A stretch of 64,000 nucleotides of DNA from positions 130,060 through 194,059 of the forward strand of contig MNCI01003034.1 of the NCBI GenBank assembly GCA_015680685.1. The letters are read 5' to 3'. Origin of the DNA: Gnetum montanum. Its lineage: Eukaryota > Streptophyta > Gnetopsida > Gnetales > Gnetaceae. The notes beneath the pieces were generated by a model that was not told the origin of the DNA, ran no database searches, and saw nothing but the letters and a program-made list of their open reading frames with translations. How positions within the stretch are numbered: the stretch's first letter is position 1; every line of letters begins with the position of its first letter. Made by a program: the position numbers and the translations under genes. This document shows positions 44,136 to 54,935 of this stretch, piece by piece.

Positions 44136-45569
44136 AAAGCCAAAGATTCTTAGCCATGAATAGTCTCAACCGCAAATCCCTAGGGCATCTGAGAAAAAAT
44201 GGAACTAAGGATGCCCTAGATGATCCGATAAATTACCGAGGGACTTAGGGGGATGCAAAATGGGATTGTAAAAAATGTAAAATATAAAAAATTGCAAATT
44301 TAAAAATTACAAATTACACACAATATGAAACTATAAACTTTATTAATTGAATAAAGAATAAGTTCATAGATGTGTACAAAAGTTCCTGTAGGAGAGCAAA
44401 AGGAGGTTCACATGGGTAGGGGTTCCAAGCTCATTGAAGTTGATGGAATCCACTTTAGAATCCAGATGCTCAACCACTCCTAATATTATTGAACCTTCTC
44501 TACTACTTTCCAAAGTCTACAATGTGGGTCATTGGTAGGGTTGTGAAATGTGAAGGATAGAGGCTATCAAAATGCTCCATGCTAAGAACTTGGGATCCAG
44601 GGGGTAGTGTTAACACTCTAGGCTCACAAATCATAAGGGGGGTAATAGAGGTAATAAGGCTAGAATGGTTCTAAACTAATACACCCAAAGAAGTTACATT
44701 TTTGCTACAAAGTAAGAGTTATTAGATGCCAAAATGCTCAAAGTGCCAAAAGTGTGCAACTACCAAAAGTATGGAACCATAAGGAGTTGGAACCTTGAAA
44801 TGGTGTGAGGGTTTGGATTCATAGGTTTTTGGACATGATTTGGGTTGCAAATTTGCTGCAAATAGCTGACATATTGGGCTGCAATTTTTTTGCAAATTTC
44901 TACCATGTCCAAGAAGGTAGGAACCCAAAATCTAAGGGGTTACCATATGTGGAAATTTTCATACCCTCATGGCCATTCTTTTTACCAAAATTAGTAATAG
45001 GGATGCACCTTCCATGTTGGGTTTTCAAGCTTCCATGTGGGCATTACAAGGTTCTTGCTAGAGTTGATGTGATGTTAAAATCTTGGATATATTTCTTTTA
45101 TGCTAGGGAAGAGCTGTCAATGTTGAGGAGATGAAAGATTAATGCTGGGGTGGAGTTCAAACCCCTTCAGGATAGGGGTAGGTGAGATCCACTTCCCTAT
45201 ACTTATTCATGCTAGTTTTGATGCATCTATGCTAGGAGCAAGTGGTTCACATTCCTCCACAATAGGGGTAGGTAGGATTTTTCCAGCGGAGAAAAGTGTA
45301 TGACCCTCGTAAAACTAATCAAATTACAATTTTTGGCATCCCAAAAAGCATTTTTGACAACCCCAAGCCCAAATATAGATACTAGGTAACTCTTTTCACT
45401 TAGAAAATTAGGCTTTGGCCACTTATGGAGCATTTTCAGCCTCAAAATTATAAAGAATGTGAGATTGTCTCTTATGGATTACAATCTTCACATTTACAAT
45501 AAAGTTTAGCCTCGGGTTTCATGAGATGGAGTTAAAAAGGTTACACCATGAAAATTTGGTGGTGTTTCA
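44136..45569 (-). repeat. 3' LTR of D1
   Basis: The start TGAAACACCACC follows the tract aaagagggaccaa on the minus strand. The whole LTR is collinear with 47841-49306 (for example ggctg(c/t)aatttttttgcaaa, aaatccctaggg). The left boundary at 44136 is where the F integrase frame ends and is accurate to about 15 bases. Confidence 0.78.
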
Positions 45570-45586
45570 TTGGTCCCTCTTTGTTG

Positions 45587-46489
45587 GTGTTTGGAGAATA
45601 GACCTGAGAGACACCAACAAGTAATACAAAAGACCACTATAGGTCCACCATTGACATTCCCTCTCTACAGTTGATCCAATTATGTCGAATCATGTTGAAA
45701 AGTGCTTGTGATGATCAGATAAGGTTATGATGAGATGCTAGTAATGGTCATTAAGGATACGGTCATGAGGGCTAACAATGCATTCCAAGTGTTGTCATCA
45801 TGGCTATAGCATGACACTGATATATTTTAAAGTGTTGGTCACTCAACAAGTCCATTTGAGGATCCAATCATTTTGCCCTAAGATTTCTTTGGTCATTAGG
45901 CTTTGAAGCTTCATTAGTCATTTGGCCTCTTGGAAATCTACTTCCTCCTCTCCATCCTCTTATGTTTCTTATGGGGTGAAACCTTCGTTAGGTTTCTTTG
46001 CCAAGGTTGGTTTGAGATGGTTTTCCCATTGAGTGAGTTGTGTTACACTCAATGGACTTGTTGGGAGGGGGGGTGAGGGAGGAGGTGTTGGGGGGTTATC
46101 CCATCGAACAAGTGGACTTGAGGATGAAGCATGATGAAGAGATATCACATGGTCATAGTGCATGAGTGGCAAACATAGGTCAACATTGTTTTCCATGGTA
46201 TGGAAGCTCATAATCAAGGTATGGGATTGGGCTTAAAGAGTGGTTCTAGATGGAGGGTAATGGTACAAGCACTCTTGACATAGCAAGAAAAACTCATGAA
46301 ATCTTGCACATTAAGGTTGCATAGTGGCTTGTTACTGTAATGAATTGCATCCTTGTGATGGATTCATGCTTCATCCTGTAAACACAACTCCAAGAGGATA
46401 AGAAAACCAAGCAAAAAAAGCATGTTATATAATTACAATGCATATAGATAACATAGAATGAAAAAACCAAGCTACCCAAGTTACCAATG
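45587..46489. other. D1 noncoding region before the polypurine tract
   Basis: No gene is recognised. The 70 bases next to the polypurine tract match element C at 40165-40230. A G-rich run at 46060-46100 on the plus strand has four G-tracts. Confidence 0.6.
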
Positions 46490-46705
46490 TTGCTAGTTTA
46501 AGGTTGTGATGGGTCATGATATCAGTTTAAGGTCTTAGTAGGCTATGGTGCTAGTTTAAGGTCATAGTGGATTGTGGTGTCATTTTAAGGCCTCGACAAG
46601 CTATGGCTTCACTAGTTTTAGGCCTTGGTAGGCCACGTTACTAGTTTAAGACCTCGGTAAACCACATTGTTGATTTAAGGCCTTAGTAGGCCATGGTAAA
46701 GCAAG
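46490..46705 (-). repeat. Minisatellite array of D1
   Basis: About seven units of about 29 bases, plus-strand core 'agtttaaggtcttagtaggc', lie between integrase and LTR. This is the usual place for tandem repeats in Tat/Ogre-type elements. D2 and C carry the same family. Confidence 0.88.
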
Positions 46706-46759
46706 CTCACTTGTTGATGGTCATTAATGTCATGACTAATACAAGCCATATGCAAGTTA

Positions 46760-47250
46760 CATGTAATAAGACTATAGATAGGAATTGTTGACTAAATTGG
46801 CCAAATCATTCTCATCCATATCTAAAATCCTGAATGCACTATTATCATAAGCTCTAGTGACAAGGAAGGGCTCTTCCCAGTTGGCTAAGAATTTATCTAC
46901 ATGCTTGTGGATAACTTTGAGGACTATGTCATCTTCCTTGATCTTATGCTTGGTCAAGTTAAGGTGGTGCTATTGTTTCTTCCTCTCTTGATATTACCTA
47001 ATGTGAGTAAGCACTTGCATATGCTTCTCCTCCACCAAGTCTAGGTCTAGTGTTTGCAACACCTTACTTTTTTCATCATTGATGAAGTTGGTCATGACCA
47101 CCTAAAGAAATGGTACATGTAATTCAAGAGGTATACCAACTTCAAAATCATAAACCATGTTATAAGGTGTTATACCAATGGTTGTACAGTAAGTTGTATG
47201 ATAGGCCCAAAGTGCATGGACAAGCCCTCATACTCTACTATGTTGTTGGC
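46760..47250 (-). pseudogene. Integrase C-terminal region of D1
   Basis: The frame 'KIKEDDIVLKVIHKHVDKFL' then 'NWEEPFLVTRAYDNSAFRIL' and DMDENDL (46772-46950) matches the Tat integrase tail (GD.VLK ... NWEGPY.V......GA..L.DMDG). Upstream, in another frame, 'MVYDFEVGIPLELHVP'-like residues (about 47115-47180) match TPY.LVYG.EAVLPVEI.VPSLR. Stops and frame changes are frequent. Confidence 0.75.
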
Positions 47251-47840
47251 ACATGTAAATTTAAAATAATAGGCTAATTATTGGATTTTACTAGATGGGT
47301 ATGTTATGATGGTAGCTGGCCTCATGGGCAATTGAAGCTCCATTAAAGTACATAACTACCTCATAACCCTTGGGTACTTGGCTAACGATGTTAATGTGCT
47401 TGTCAGGGAACTCATGATCTATGGCTACTTGGTCATCAATAGGTAATACCATGAGTTGTATGGGTATAGCGTGACCTTTCATTAAGGATTGAGAGATGTA
47501 ATAAAGGTCAAATTTCATGGTTATGGCTTTCCATTGGGCTATGCAACTACTTTTGTAGATGTTGGTCATTATGGCTCTAAGTACAATGTCTTTGCAAATG
47601 ACATTGACTTGGCTTCTGAAGAGGTAGTGTCTTCACTTCTTCAATGAGAAGACTAGTGCTAGAAAATATTTCTCCACTTCAGTGCATCAAGTATAGTGGG
47701 AAACTAAAGCATAACTAAGGTAGTATACTAGCATCTATGCTCCATCATTTCTAATATAGTAGGGAGGCAATGGATGTGTTAGAGATGATAAGGTAGATGT
47801 AAAATGATTTACCCTCTTTGTTGCAATTGAAAAAATCAAT
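47251..47840 (-). pseudogene. RNaseH region of D1
   Basis: Translation gives 'CTEVEKYFLALVFSLKK' (family EK..LALVFA..KLRHY), 'IAQWKAITMKFDLYYISQSL' (family L..W...L..YDI.Y.PQ..IKGQA), 'MKGHAIPIQL' and then 'PKGYEVVMYFNGASIAHEA' (47310-47370). The last segment corresponds to W.LYFDGAS, the start of the second, archaeal-type RNaseH that marks the Tat lineage. Its catalytic Asp is Asn here. Confidence 0.75.
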
Positions 47841-49306
47841 TGTTGAAAAATTGATAGATCCAGTGTAGCAAACTCAACCCAAAATCCCTAGGGCCTTTGA
47901 AAAATGGGATCCCAAGTGCCTTGGATGATCCATTGAATCACCCAGGGACTTACAAAATGCAATATTAATGATGCTAAATAATGAAAAAAAATATAGATCT
48001 AAAAATCAATGAAAAATATTTTGCATCCAAATTTAAATTTTGAAACTTTATTCAAATAAGAGTGTGTATAAGTGTTACCCTTGAGAGAGTAGAAGGAGGT
48101 TCACTTAGGTAGGAATCCAAAGCTTGTTAAAGCTAATGTGATCTGCTTCACCATCTAGATGTTCAGCTACTCTTGATGTTTTCAAATCTCCTTTACTACA
48201 ACCTCAAATCCACAACTTGGGTTTCTACTAGGGGGTGGGAAAAGTAAGAAATTTGGTTGCCAGATTCCTCCACTTTAAGGGTTGGAAGTCTTATAAATGT
48301 AGCATTGACACACAAAATCCACAAGTCTTAGGGTGATTTCAAAGACTATAATGTTTCCACACTAGGGTTCAAGAGAATGCAAGCATGGGAGATTGCCAGA
48401 GCTCTTGAGTGCTTGAAAATACCCAAGTGTGGAAATGTCAAAAAGTCTTGAACTACCAAAGAGTCTATAATCATGAAAACTTGTGTCACCATGAAAAATT
48501 ACTAAGCCTATAAATGGTGTTTGAAGCTGGTTTTTATAATTTTTATGCCATGAATGATGCTATAAAATGATTGTAATTTGGCTGCAAAAAATCTACAAAT
48601 TGGCTGTAATTTTTTTGCAAAATTCTACCTTGTATAGGTAAGATGGGTGTCCAAATTTGGGGGTTACCATTTATAGTAAGTGCCTTCCTGCCATGGCCTT
48701 TCCATTTATTATAAATCATAATGGGGACATACCTTCTACATTGGAGATGAATCTTCCTTTTTGAGCCTTCTACCATGCTTGCTAAACTGGTCAATGTTGG
48801 AGTGCATGGAATATTGAAATATAGCTTTTGTGGCTTTCACACTATGGCATGTAGTTTCTACACTATGGGTGGAGCCTCCATGCTAGGAAACTTCCATGCT
48901 GAGGGGGAGAAGGTTTTCAAGTTTTGCATGCAATCTTCATGCTAGTGGGGGTGGGGGGATGGTGGAGTTTCCATGATAAGGTGGAAACCCCACCTCTCCA
49001 TGCTAGGGGTAAGTGAGACTTACACCCTTGTAGATTTTTCCACCATAGAAAAGTGCATATCCTACATAAAATTCATCAAATTTCCATTGTAAGCTCAACT
49101 ATAGATACTAGGTAACATTTTTTACTTGGGAAATAAGGCTTTGATAAATTATGAGGAATTTTCAACTCCAAAAGTATGGAATATGTGAGATTGTCCTGCA
49201 TGGATTATAATCTTCACATTTACAATGAAGTTTTCTCTCATGTTTCATGGGGTGAAAGCTACATAATGAAAATTGACTATAACATGAAACTTTTCATGGT
49301 GTCTCA
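47841..49306 (-). repeat. 3' LTR of D2
   Basis: This LTR is collinear with the D1 LTR along its whole length. It starts TGAGACACCATG on the minus strand after aaataggggccat. The left boundary is uncertain by about 20 bases. Confidence 0.78.
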
Positions 49307-50084
49307 ATGGCCCCTATTTGTTTATGTTTGAAGGATTGACCTAAGAGGCATTGACAAAAAAAAATACAAAACACCACTATAGATCCACCATCATCATTCC
49401 CTCTTCACACCTAATATAGCCTTGTCGAACCATGTCAAAGAGTGCTTATGATGATGGGATAAGGATAAAATAATAATAATGGTCATTAGGGAGATGGCCA
49501 TGAAGGCTAACAACTTTCTTGCATTCCACTTTTTGGAAATTTTCTTTTAGTTTGGTTTCATTACCAAGGCTAGTTTTGATACATTTTTCCTGTTAAATGA
49601 GTTGTGTTACACTCAACAGACTTGGTTTTTTCATTGAACAAGATGTGTTATGTCTAGTGAAGTTTGCACTTTTCCACTAAATGAAGAATGTTACATTAAA
49701 GTGGACTTGAGAGTAAAGTCATAACATAGAGATATCATATGGCCATAGTGGATGAGTGTCAAATATAGGTTAACATTGTATTTCAAGCTACAAAATGTTA
49801 TGATTAGGTTATGGGTTTTGGCTCAAAGAGTGGTGCTAGATGGAGAATGATGGTATAAGTACTCTTAGCATAATAAGAAAAGCTCATTAAATCTTGCACA
49901 TTGAGGTCACATGGTGTTTGCTGTTATAATGAGGTATACCCTTGTGATGATCCAAGGCTTCATCCTACAAACACAAGTCCAAGAAGATAAGAAAACCAAG
50001 CGAACAAGACATGTTATAACATTACAATGTATATATATCATATGAAATGATAAAACCAAGCTACCCACATCACCAATGTTTCTA
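49307..50084. other. D2 polypurine tract and noncoding 3' region
   Basis: The polypurine tract (aaacaaataggggccat on the minus strand) adjoins the LTR at 49307-49323. The rest is collinear with D1 45587-46489 and shows no gene. Confidence 0.65.
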
Positions 50085-50228
50085 CTTTAAGGTCATGGTG
50101 GACCACAGTACTAGTTTAAGAACATGGTCGGCTATGTTGCCAGTTTAAGATTATAGTGAATTGACGTGCTACTTCTAAGGTCTTGGTAAGCTATATCACT
50201 ATTTTTAGGTCCTAGTAGGCTATTGAAA
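50085..50228 (-). repeat. Minisatellite array of D2
   Basis: About five units of about 29 bases with plus-strand core 'agtttaag..(c/t)atggt'. It is homologous to the D1 array but with fewer, more diverged units. Confidence 0.82.
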
Positions 50229-50239
50229 GTAAGATCACT

Positions 50240-50848
50240 TGTTGATGAGTATCAACTACATGTAGTAGCACTTCAGATAGGAATGATTAGTTGGATTGGC
50301 TAGTTAGTTATCCTAAATGCTCTATTACCATAGGCTCTGGTGACTAGAAAGGGTCCTTCCTAGTTGGCTAAGAATTTTTTTGCATGCTCATAGATGACTT
50401 TGAGGACTAGGTCAACCTCCTTGATCTTATGCATGATCAAGTTATGATGATGTTATTGCTTCTACCTCTCTTGATAGTATTCAATGTGAGCAAGCACTTG
50501 CATACATTGCTTCTCTACCAAGTTTAGGGCTATTATTCACAACTCCTTATTTTGCTAATCATTTATCAAGTCAATTAAGGCTACTAGGAGTGATGAAACC
50601 TACAACTCAAGAGGTGAAAAAAACTTTAGAAACATAAATCAAGCTATAAGGGCTTACACTATTTTCCATGCAATAGGTAATTTTGTAGGCCCATAGTGCA
50701 TGGACAAGTCGCTCATGCCATTTGCACTTGCTATTGTGGAGCATCTTCTTGAGCAAGTTGATGATGGCCTTATTGCTTACTTCCACTTGTCCATTAGCTT
50801 GAGGGTAATAAGGTAATGAGAAGGAATGCTTAAAGCCTAGGTCATTTA
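50240..50848 (-). pseudogene. Integrase of D2, cut by element E
   Basis: The catalytic core tail reads 'LGFKHSFSLPYYPQANGQVE' then VSNKAIINLLKKMLHNSKCK and WHERLVHALWAYK (50650-50840; family HSSPYYPQGNGQAEASNK...KW...L..ALWAYR). The Glu of the DDE triad is present. Downstream 'FKNGFTT' gives way to decayed sequence ending near 50240 with the GDLVLK-type tail. At 50849 the frame enters the LTR of E, so upstream residues in the same open frame are not integrase. Confidence 0.82.
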
Positions 50849-51792
50849 TGAGTAGAGAGATACCCCTACACCCAACCATATGAATCACAAAGTATTCATG
50901 TGTAATCCAATTGAATTCCATGGACTTTATCATTTCTAGTGAACTAGCCATTTAGGAAGTGAATCTAGCTTTAAGGTCAATTATTGTATTCCCAATTATA
51001 CTTGTGAAATTCGTTGGTATGGTTAAGTGTAACTGAGACATCCAATTTTTATCATTTTATGTTTTATAAGTTGATGCTCAAATGTAGATAAAAGTAATTT
51101 GATTAACTAATATAAATTAAATAATTTACTAAAATTCAATTAATCCTAACATAAGTATTCATTCTCACTTTTCGTGCACATCCTAAACTCACGTATCCAT
51201 TGTTAGGCAACCAAGCACTATGCTACTAGGTGTACCAAGCAATAACACTACTAGGATTACCAAACAAATATGTGTTACGCTTGAAGTATTTGTACGTATG
51301 TGTGTATTCTATCTCGCTTGATTTCCTCATTAATATAATAATTGAAAAATAGTTAATAACTAATTGAAAGCATTTAATAAATAATTGAAAATAATAAATG
51401 CATGAATAAAATAGCTAATATATCCAAAGTGCTGCAAGGATTATTAGAGGGCTCATCTTTATTGCCTTACACACTATCGTGCTCAGGTACAACAATGCTC
51501 AAATAAGGATTCATACACTCAATGACTCTTGTTGTGGGAACTCGGGGAAAAAATTTCTAACTTTTGAATAGAAAAAAATGCAAGATCTTTTCTGCTACTG
51601 AAATCTAGATTTCCATAAAAGTGATTGGTAGGCACATATTTATAGGTGATAGATAGACACTATGTTTATGGGGCCTCATTGACATAGGATAAGATGTATC
51701 AACGGGGCTTCATTAACATGGTCAACTATGTCAATGTGGTTGACTACATTGACAAGGATTCTTCGATGCAACCAACCAACGATGACTCATCA
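50849..51792 (-). repeat. 3' LTR of element E
   Basis: This 944-base LTR starts TGATGAG at 51792 (minus strand). A minus-strand TATA (TATAAATA) lies at 51636-51643, and a polyadenylation-type signal near 51460. It is about 88% alike by eye to 63262-64000 and close to the LTR of element A. Repeats with CAACGGGGCTTCATTAAC-like units lie at 51690-51790. Confidence 0.92.
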
Positions 51793-51805
51793 TACTCCCA
51801 TAACT
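51793..51805 (-). other. Polypurine tract of element E
   Basis: The minus strand reads tagttatgggagta before the LTR start TGATGAG. It matches cagtcatgggggta of element B with small changes. Confidence 0.75.
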
Positions 51806-52029
51806 AAATGAAAAATTGTTCTCAAGTTCTTTTACAAAATTGGGAAGGTATGGGAATATTAACTAACTTTTCTTCAACAAAACAGACTAATTGACTTGAC
51901 AAAAAATGGAGTGCCTAGGTGAACAAATTAACACATGACAAAAATGGTGGTGTTTAGGACACAAAATTGAATACCATGAAAAAACTCTTCAAAAATTGGA
52001 CAACACATTCCTTGATGGTGTGAATCTTG

Positions 52030-54935
52030 TTGGAGAAGATCAAACGTTCCTAGGCAGTGGTGGTTCCTAAGGCTTTGAGGAACCTTCACCAACTTCATGC
52101 ATTGGTGGTAGTTGAGGTGGCTGTCGTTGTCCTACTACTATTGCAACTTTCAGGTGAGAGGAAGAAAGAATCTAGCAATGCTTTCATTTTCTCCTTATTG
52201 CTCCTAGGATCATGCACCATCTATGTAGCTTCCCTAATGTGAGTTGGAACAGGCACATCCCAAAGACATGGGATTGCTGGAAATAACTCCTTGGCATTGA
52301 CAAACTAGGTAGCAAACTATTTGCATTTAATGTTAAATGCCCTGAATATGTCCTTCAACTCTTGGTAGTCATTCATTTATCTGGCTAGGTTCTCAATGAT
52401 ATATTTTTGATTTCATTATCGTCCTCTAAGAACTTCAAGTTCAACATTAGCAATCTCAAGCTTTTACCTAGTGTCCTTGTGGTATTTGAACTTGGCCTCA
52501 CATAGAAAATATGAGCTAGCCACTTATTTCTCCAATTTTGACCATGATCATATAGCTGTTAGCATTGTGAGTTTTTCATAATGGAGATTGGCCAACTCCA
52601 TGTACTCTATCATCTCCTCAATTTGCAACTTCTTCAAGTGGATTTCTATTTTGTTGTAGGCATCAATCTCATCAAGGATGAGCTGCCACATATCTCTTCC
52701 TTGCTGGAGTTGTTGGAGGGCTTCATTTATTTTTTCCTTTTCCATTTGAATTTATTTTTCATTTACTTCCTTTTGTAGGCCAACCTAGTCCCTATAGTGA
52801 TTCTTTACTTTCTCAAATTTTAGGCCTTCATTCTTCTAGGTGGTGATCTTGATGGTAGACTTTTGGCACAAGGTGTGTACCTCCTCCATTGACATATTAC
52901 AATTCTTTATGGCCAATTTTCTTAGTTCAATGTTGACTCTGGCAAGCTACTCTTGCTATTGATGAATGAATTCTTACATTTGATCTCTTTGAGAATCAAC
53001 ATTTCATAGGTGATGATTTTGTATGTTCAATTCTTCATTCTCTTGGTGCATCTGATTCAAGTCCTTTTTGATGGAATATGTTTCAGCTTCTACTATGAAC
53101 TATTTGAAGATGGCCATTACTACTTCCTCCTTATCCTTCTAGAATTTTTCTTAAATCTATCTGATAACTTCATCTCTTGTCATTGTTAGGTTGAGGATTG
53201 CTTAGTCTATAAGTTAGGCACAAAGTTTAACAATCTTCATGGCCAAGCATTGATTTTTCTCTTAGGCCATTTCTAGTTGCTCCTCAACAATGATGCATTT
53301 TCCCCTTGCATTTAGTAGTTTTGACTAGGTTGTAGTGATGTTCTTTGGCAGATCAAAGATGTTCCGAGTTGGTTTCCCAGTTCTTATCAATCATTCCAGA
53401 AACTATTCATGCTAGGTTATGTTTAATTTTTTGTTGACCATGCATGTGGATGTCTATACATCTTGAAGTGAAGATACATGTAGTATAGACATCATGAGTA
53501 CATTTAATTCTTCTACTACATAATCATCAATCACTTCTACCACTATCTCCTACCCTTGGTGCTACATGGCCAAGACAATTGTCTCTTCACTTGCCTGCAA
53601 TTGCATTGAGAAAGTGGAAACATTCCTAGAGATTTCTAGGAATAGATGATGTGTTGCTAATGATACCATCACCTCTCGAGCATTGGGATTTGACATTGAA
53701 GGTAGCTTTGTTCTCTTGGTAGAGAAAATGGAGCCAGCCCTCTCCATTTGGCTAACTAGTTAGGCTGCCTTATTAAGGTTACTCATTGCTAGCCAATACA
53801 CAGATGGATCCATCCCACTCATTCCTACTTGTTGCTCTTGTTTACTCAAGAGTTGTTCTTATATTTAATGTAGATTCTCAAGGACTATGTGAGCCTCTAG
53901 TGTTGTCTCTTGAGTGGGTGGTGGTGATAGTAGCTCCTTTTCTTGAGTGATCATTGGCATCTTATCTTTCATGATTTCTACCCATGAGGCCAACAGAGCA
54001 TGCCTAAGAGTATCATTATAATATTGAACAATGCTTTCCCTTTTGCAAATTTTTTTGATGAGGCATGGAAAGGGTAGGATCTTTCTTCCACATTCATTCT
54101 CCTTAAAATGCTTCTTGATCTCCAAATAGATTAGCTGTGGAAGGTTAATGGAAAATTTCTTACCTACAGAAGTACATGCTCAGGTGGAGAAAGTAGTCAC
54201 CTTACTTGGCCTCACCATTGGATTGAGGTGATAGGTTGTAATCTTGCAATAAATCCACTCTGTTGGTGTGAGTGCACCATACTCCTTATAGTCCACCTTG
54301 TAGCATTGTTGGGTTCATTCCATTTTTGTCTCAGGATCACCTTTTGTTGATATCTATGCCAATTATGTTCCAATTTTTGGCAACCCCAATGCCTATGCAA
54401 TAGCTTATGCTGAGTTGGACACTTGAATGTCCTTGATTTTTACAATGGATCTTGAGCTTTGTCTACTCTAGAAGAGATAGGTCTCTTCCATGTACCATTC
54501 CCCATTGGACGTGATAACTGGCGACATGGGAGAGGCTTGCAATTGTGTCTTGACATCCTTTAGAGCTTTCTCCAAAAATGGTTTGAAGTTTATTTCTTAG
54601 AGAATTGATCTTTGGATTTCTCAAGACTTGATGATGTCTAGGTAGGCTTGAGGCAAAGTGACCTCAAGCCTTGGCATGGGTCCAGGAGTTTCTCCTCATT
54701 GGGATTTTTCTGTAGGCACTTCCTCCTCTAGAATCTATCAAACAAATTCCACTTTGGGCTCCTCCCAAAGAGGTTCCATTGCATGGGTCACATTGGGTAG
54801 TTCTTGGCCTTGTTCTTGTTGGCCCCTTCTAGCTCTGGGTCATTTCTCATATGGTTGTGAGGGTTCCCCTTCCTGTGGATGCTTTTGTTTGTATGCTATC
54901 TATAATCACAATAAGACCATGGAATAGCAATCATT
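52030..54935 (-). pseudogene. Extra ORF downstream of integrase, copy E
   Basis: This 2.9-kb coding remnant lies in element sense. The N-terminal part (54935-54130) has scattered conserved words such as 'TPTEWIYCKITTYHLNPM'. A block 'HFKENECGRKILPFPCLI' then KKICKR (about 54050-54110) recalls the LPFP.LI..LC motif of the plant transposon-protein domain (PF20167-like). The middle is rich in Glu, Lys, Leu and Gln and looks coiled-coil ('MEKEKINEALQQLQQGRDMW', 52690-52745). The C-terminus has 'KMKALLDSFFLPPE' (about 52120-52170), conserved in copy A. No signal peptide, zinc finger or enzyme motif is visible. Athila elements often carry such an ORF of unknown or env-like role; nothing here supports a membrane glycoprotein. 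Confidence 0.72.

Larger units (their letters stand above)
44136..47840 (-). mobile_element. Tat-like element D1 (3' part)
   Basis: Minus-strand order from 47840: RNaseH region, integrase C-terminal region, minisatellite array (46490-46705), 3' region, polypurine tract (45570-45586) and LTR (44136-45569). Its left edge lies in the integrase of chromovirus F. Its right edge is cut by the LTR of D2. The integrase catalytic core is missing, so there is an internal deletion as well. Confidence 0.78.
47841..50848 (-). mobile_element. Tat-like element D2 (3' part)
   Basis: A second copy of the D family lies in the same orientation: integrase (50240-50848), minisatellite (50085-50228), 3' region, polypurine tract (49307-49323) and LTR (47841-49306). 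It interrupts D1 in the RT-RNaseH region and is itself interrupted in its integrase by element E at 50849. Confidence 0.8.

Noticed and set aside
44805-45134. Plus-strand open frame of 109 codons in the D1 LTR
   Set aside because: It lies wholly inside an LTR and the collinear D2 LTR does not keep the frame open.
50849-50951. The N-terminal 34 residues of the open frame at 50607-50951
   Set aside because: They derive from the LTR of element E fused by chance to the D2 integrase frame at the insertion point.
52030-54935. Calling the extra ORF of E a retroviral envelope gene
   Set aside because: No signal peptide, membrane anchor or cleavage site is visible, and the coiled-coil and LPFP block do not indicate an envelope protein.
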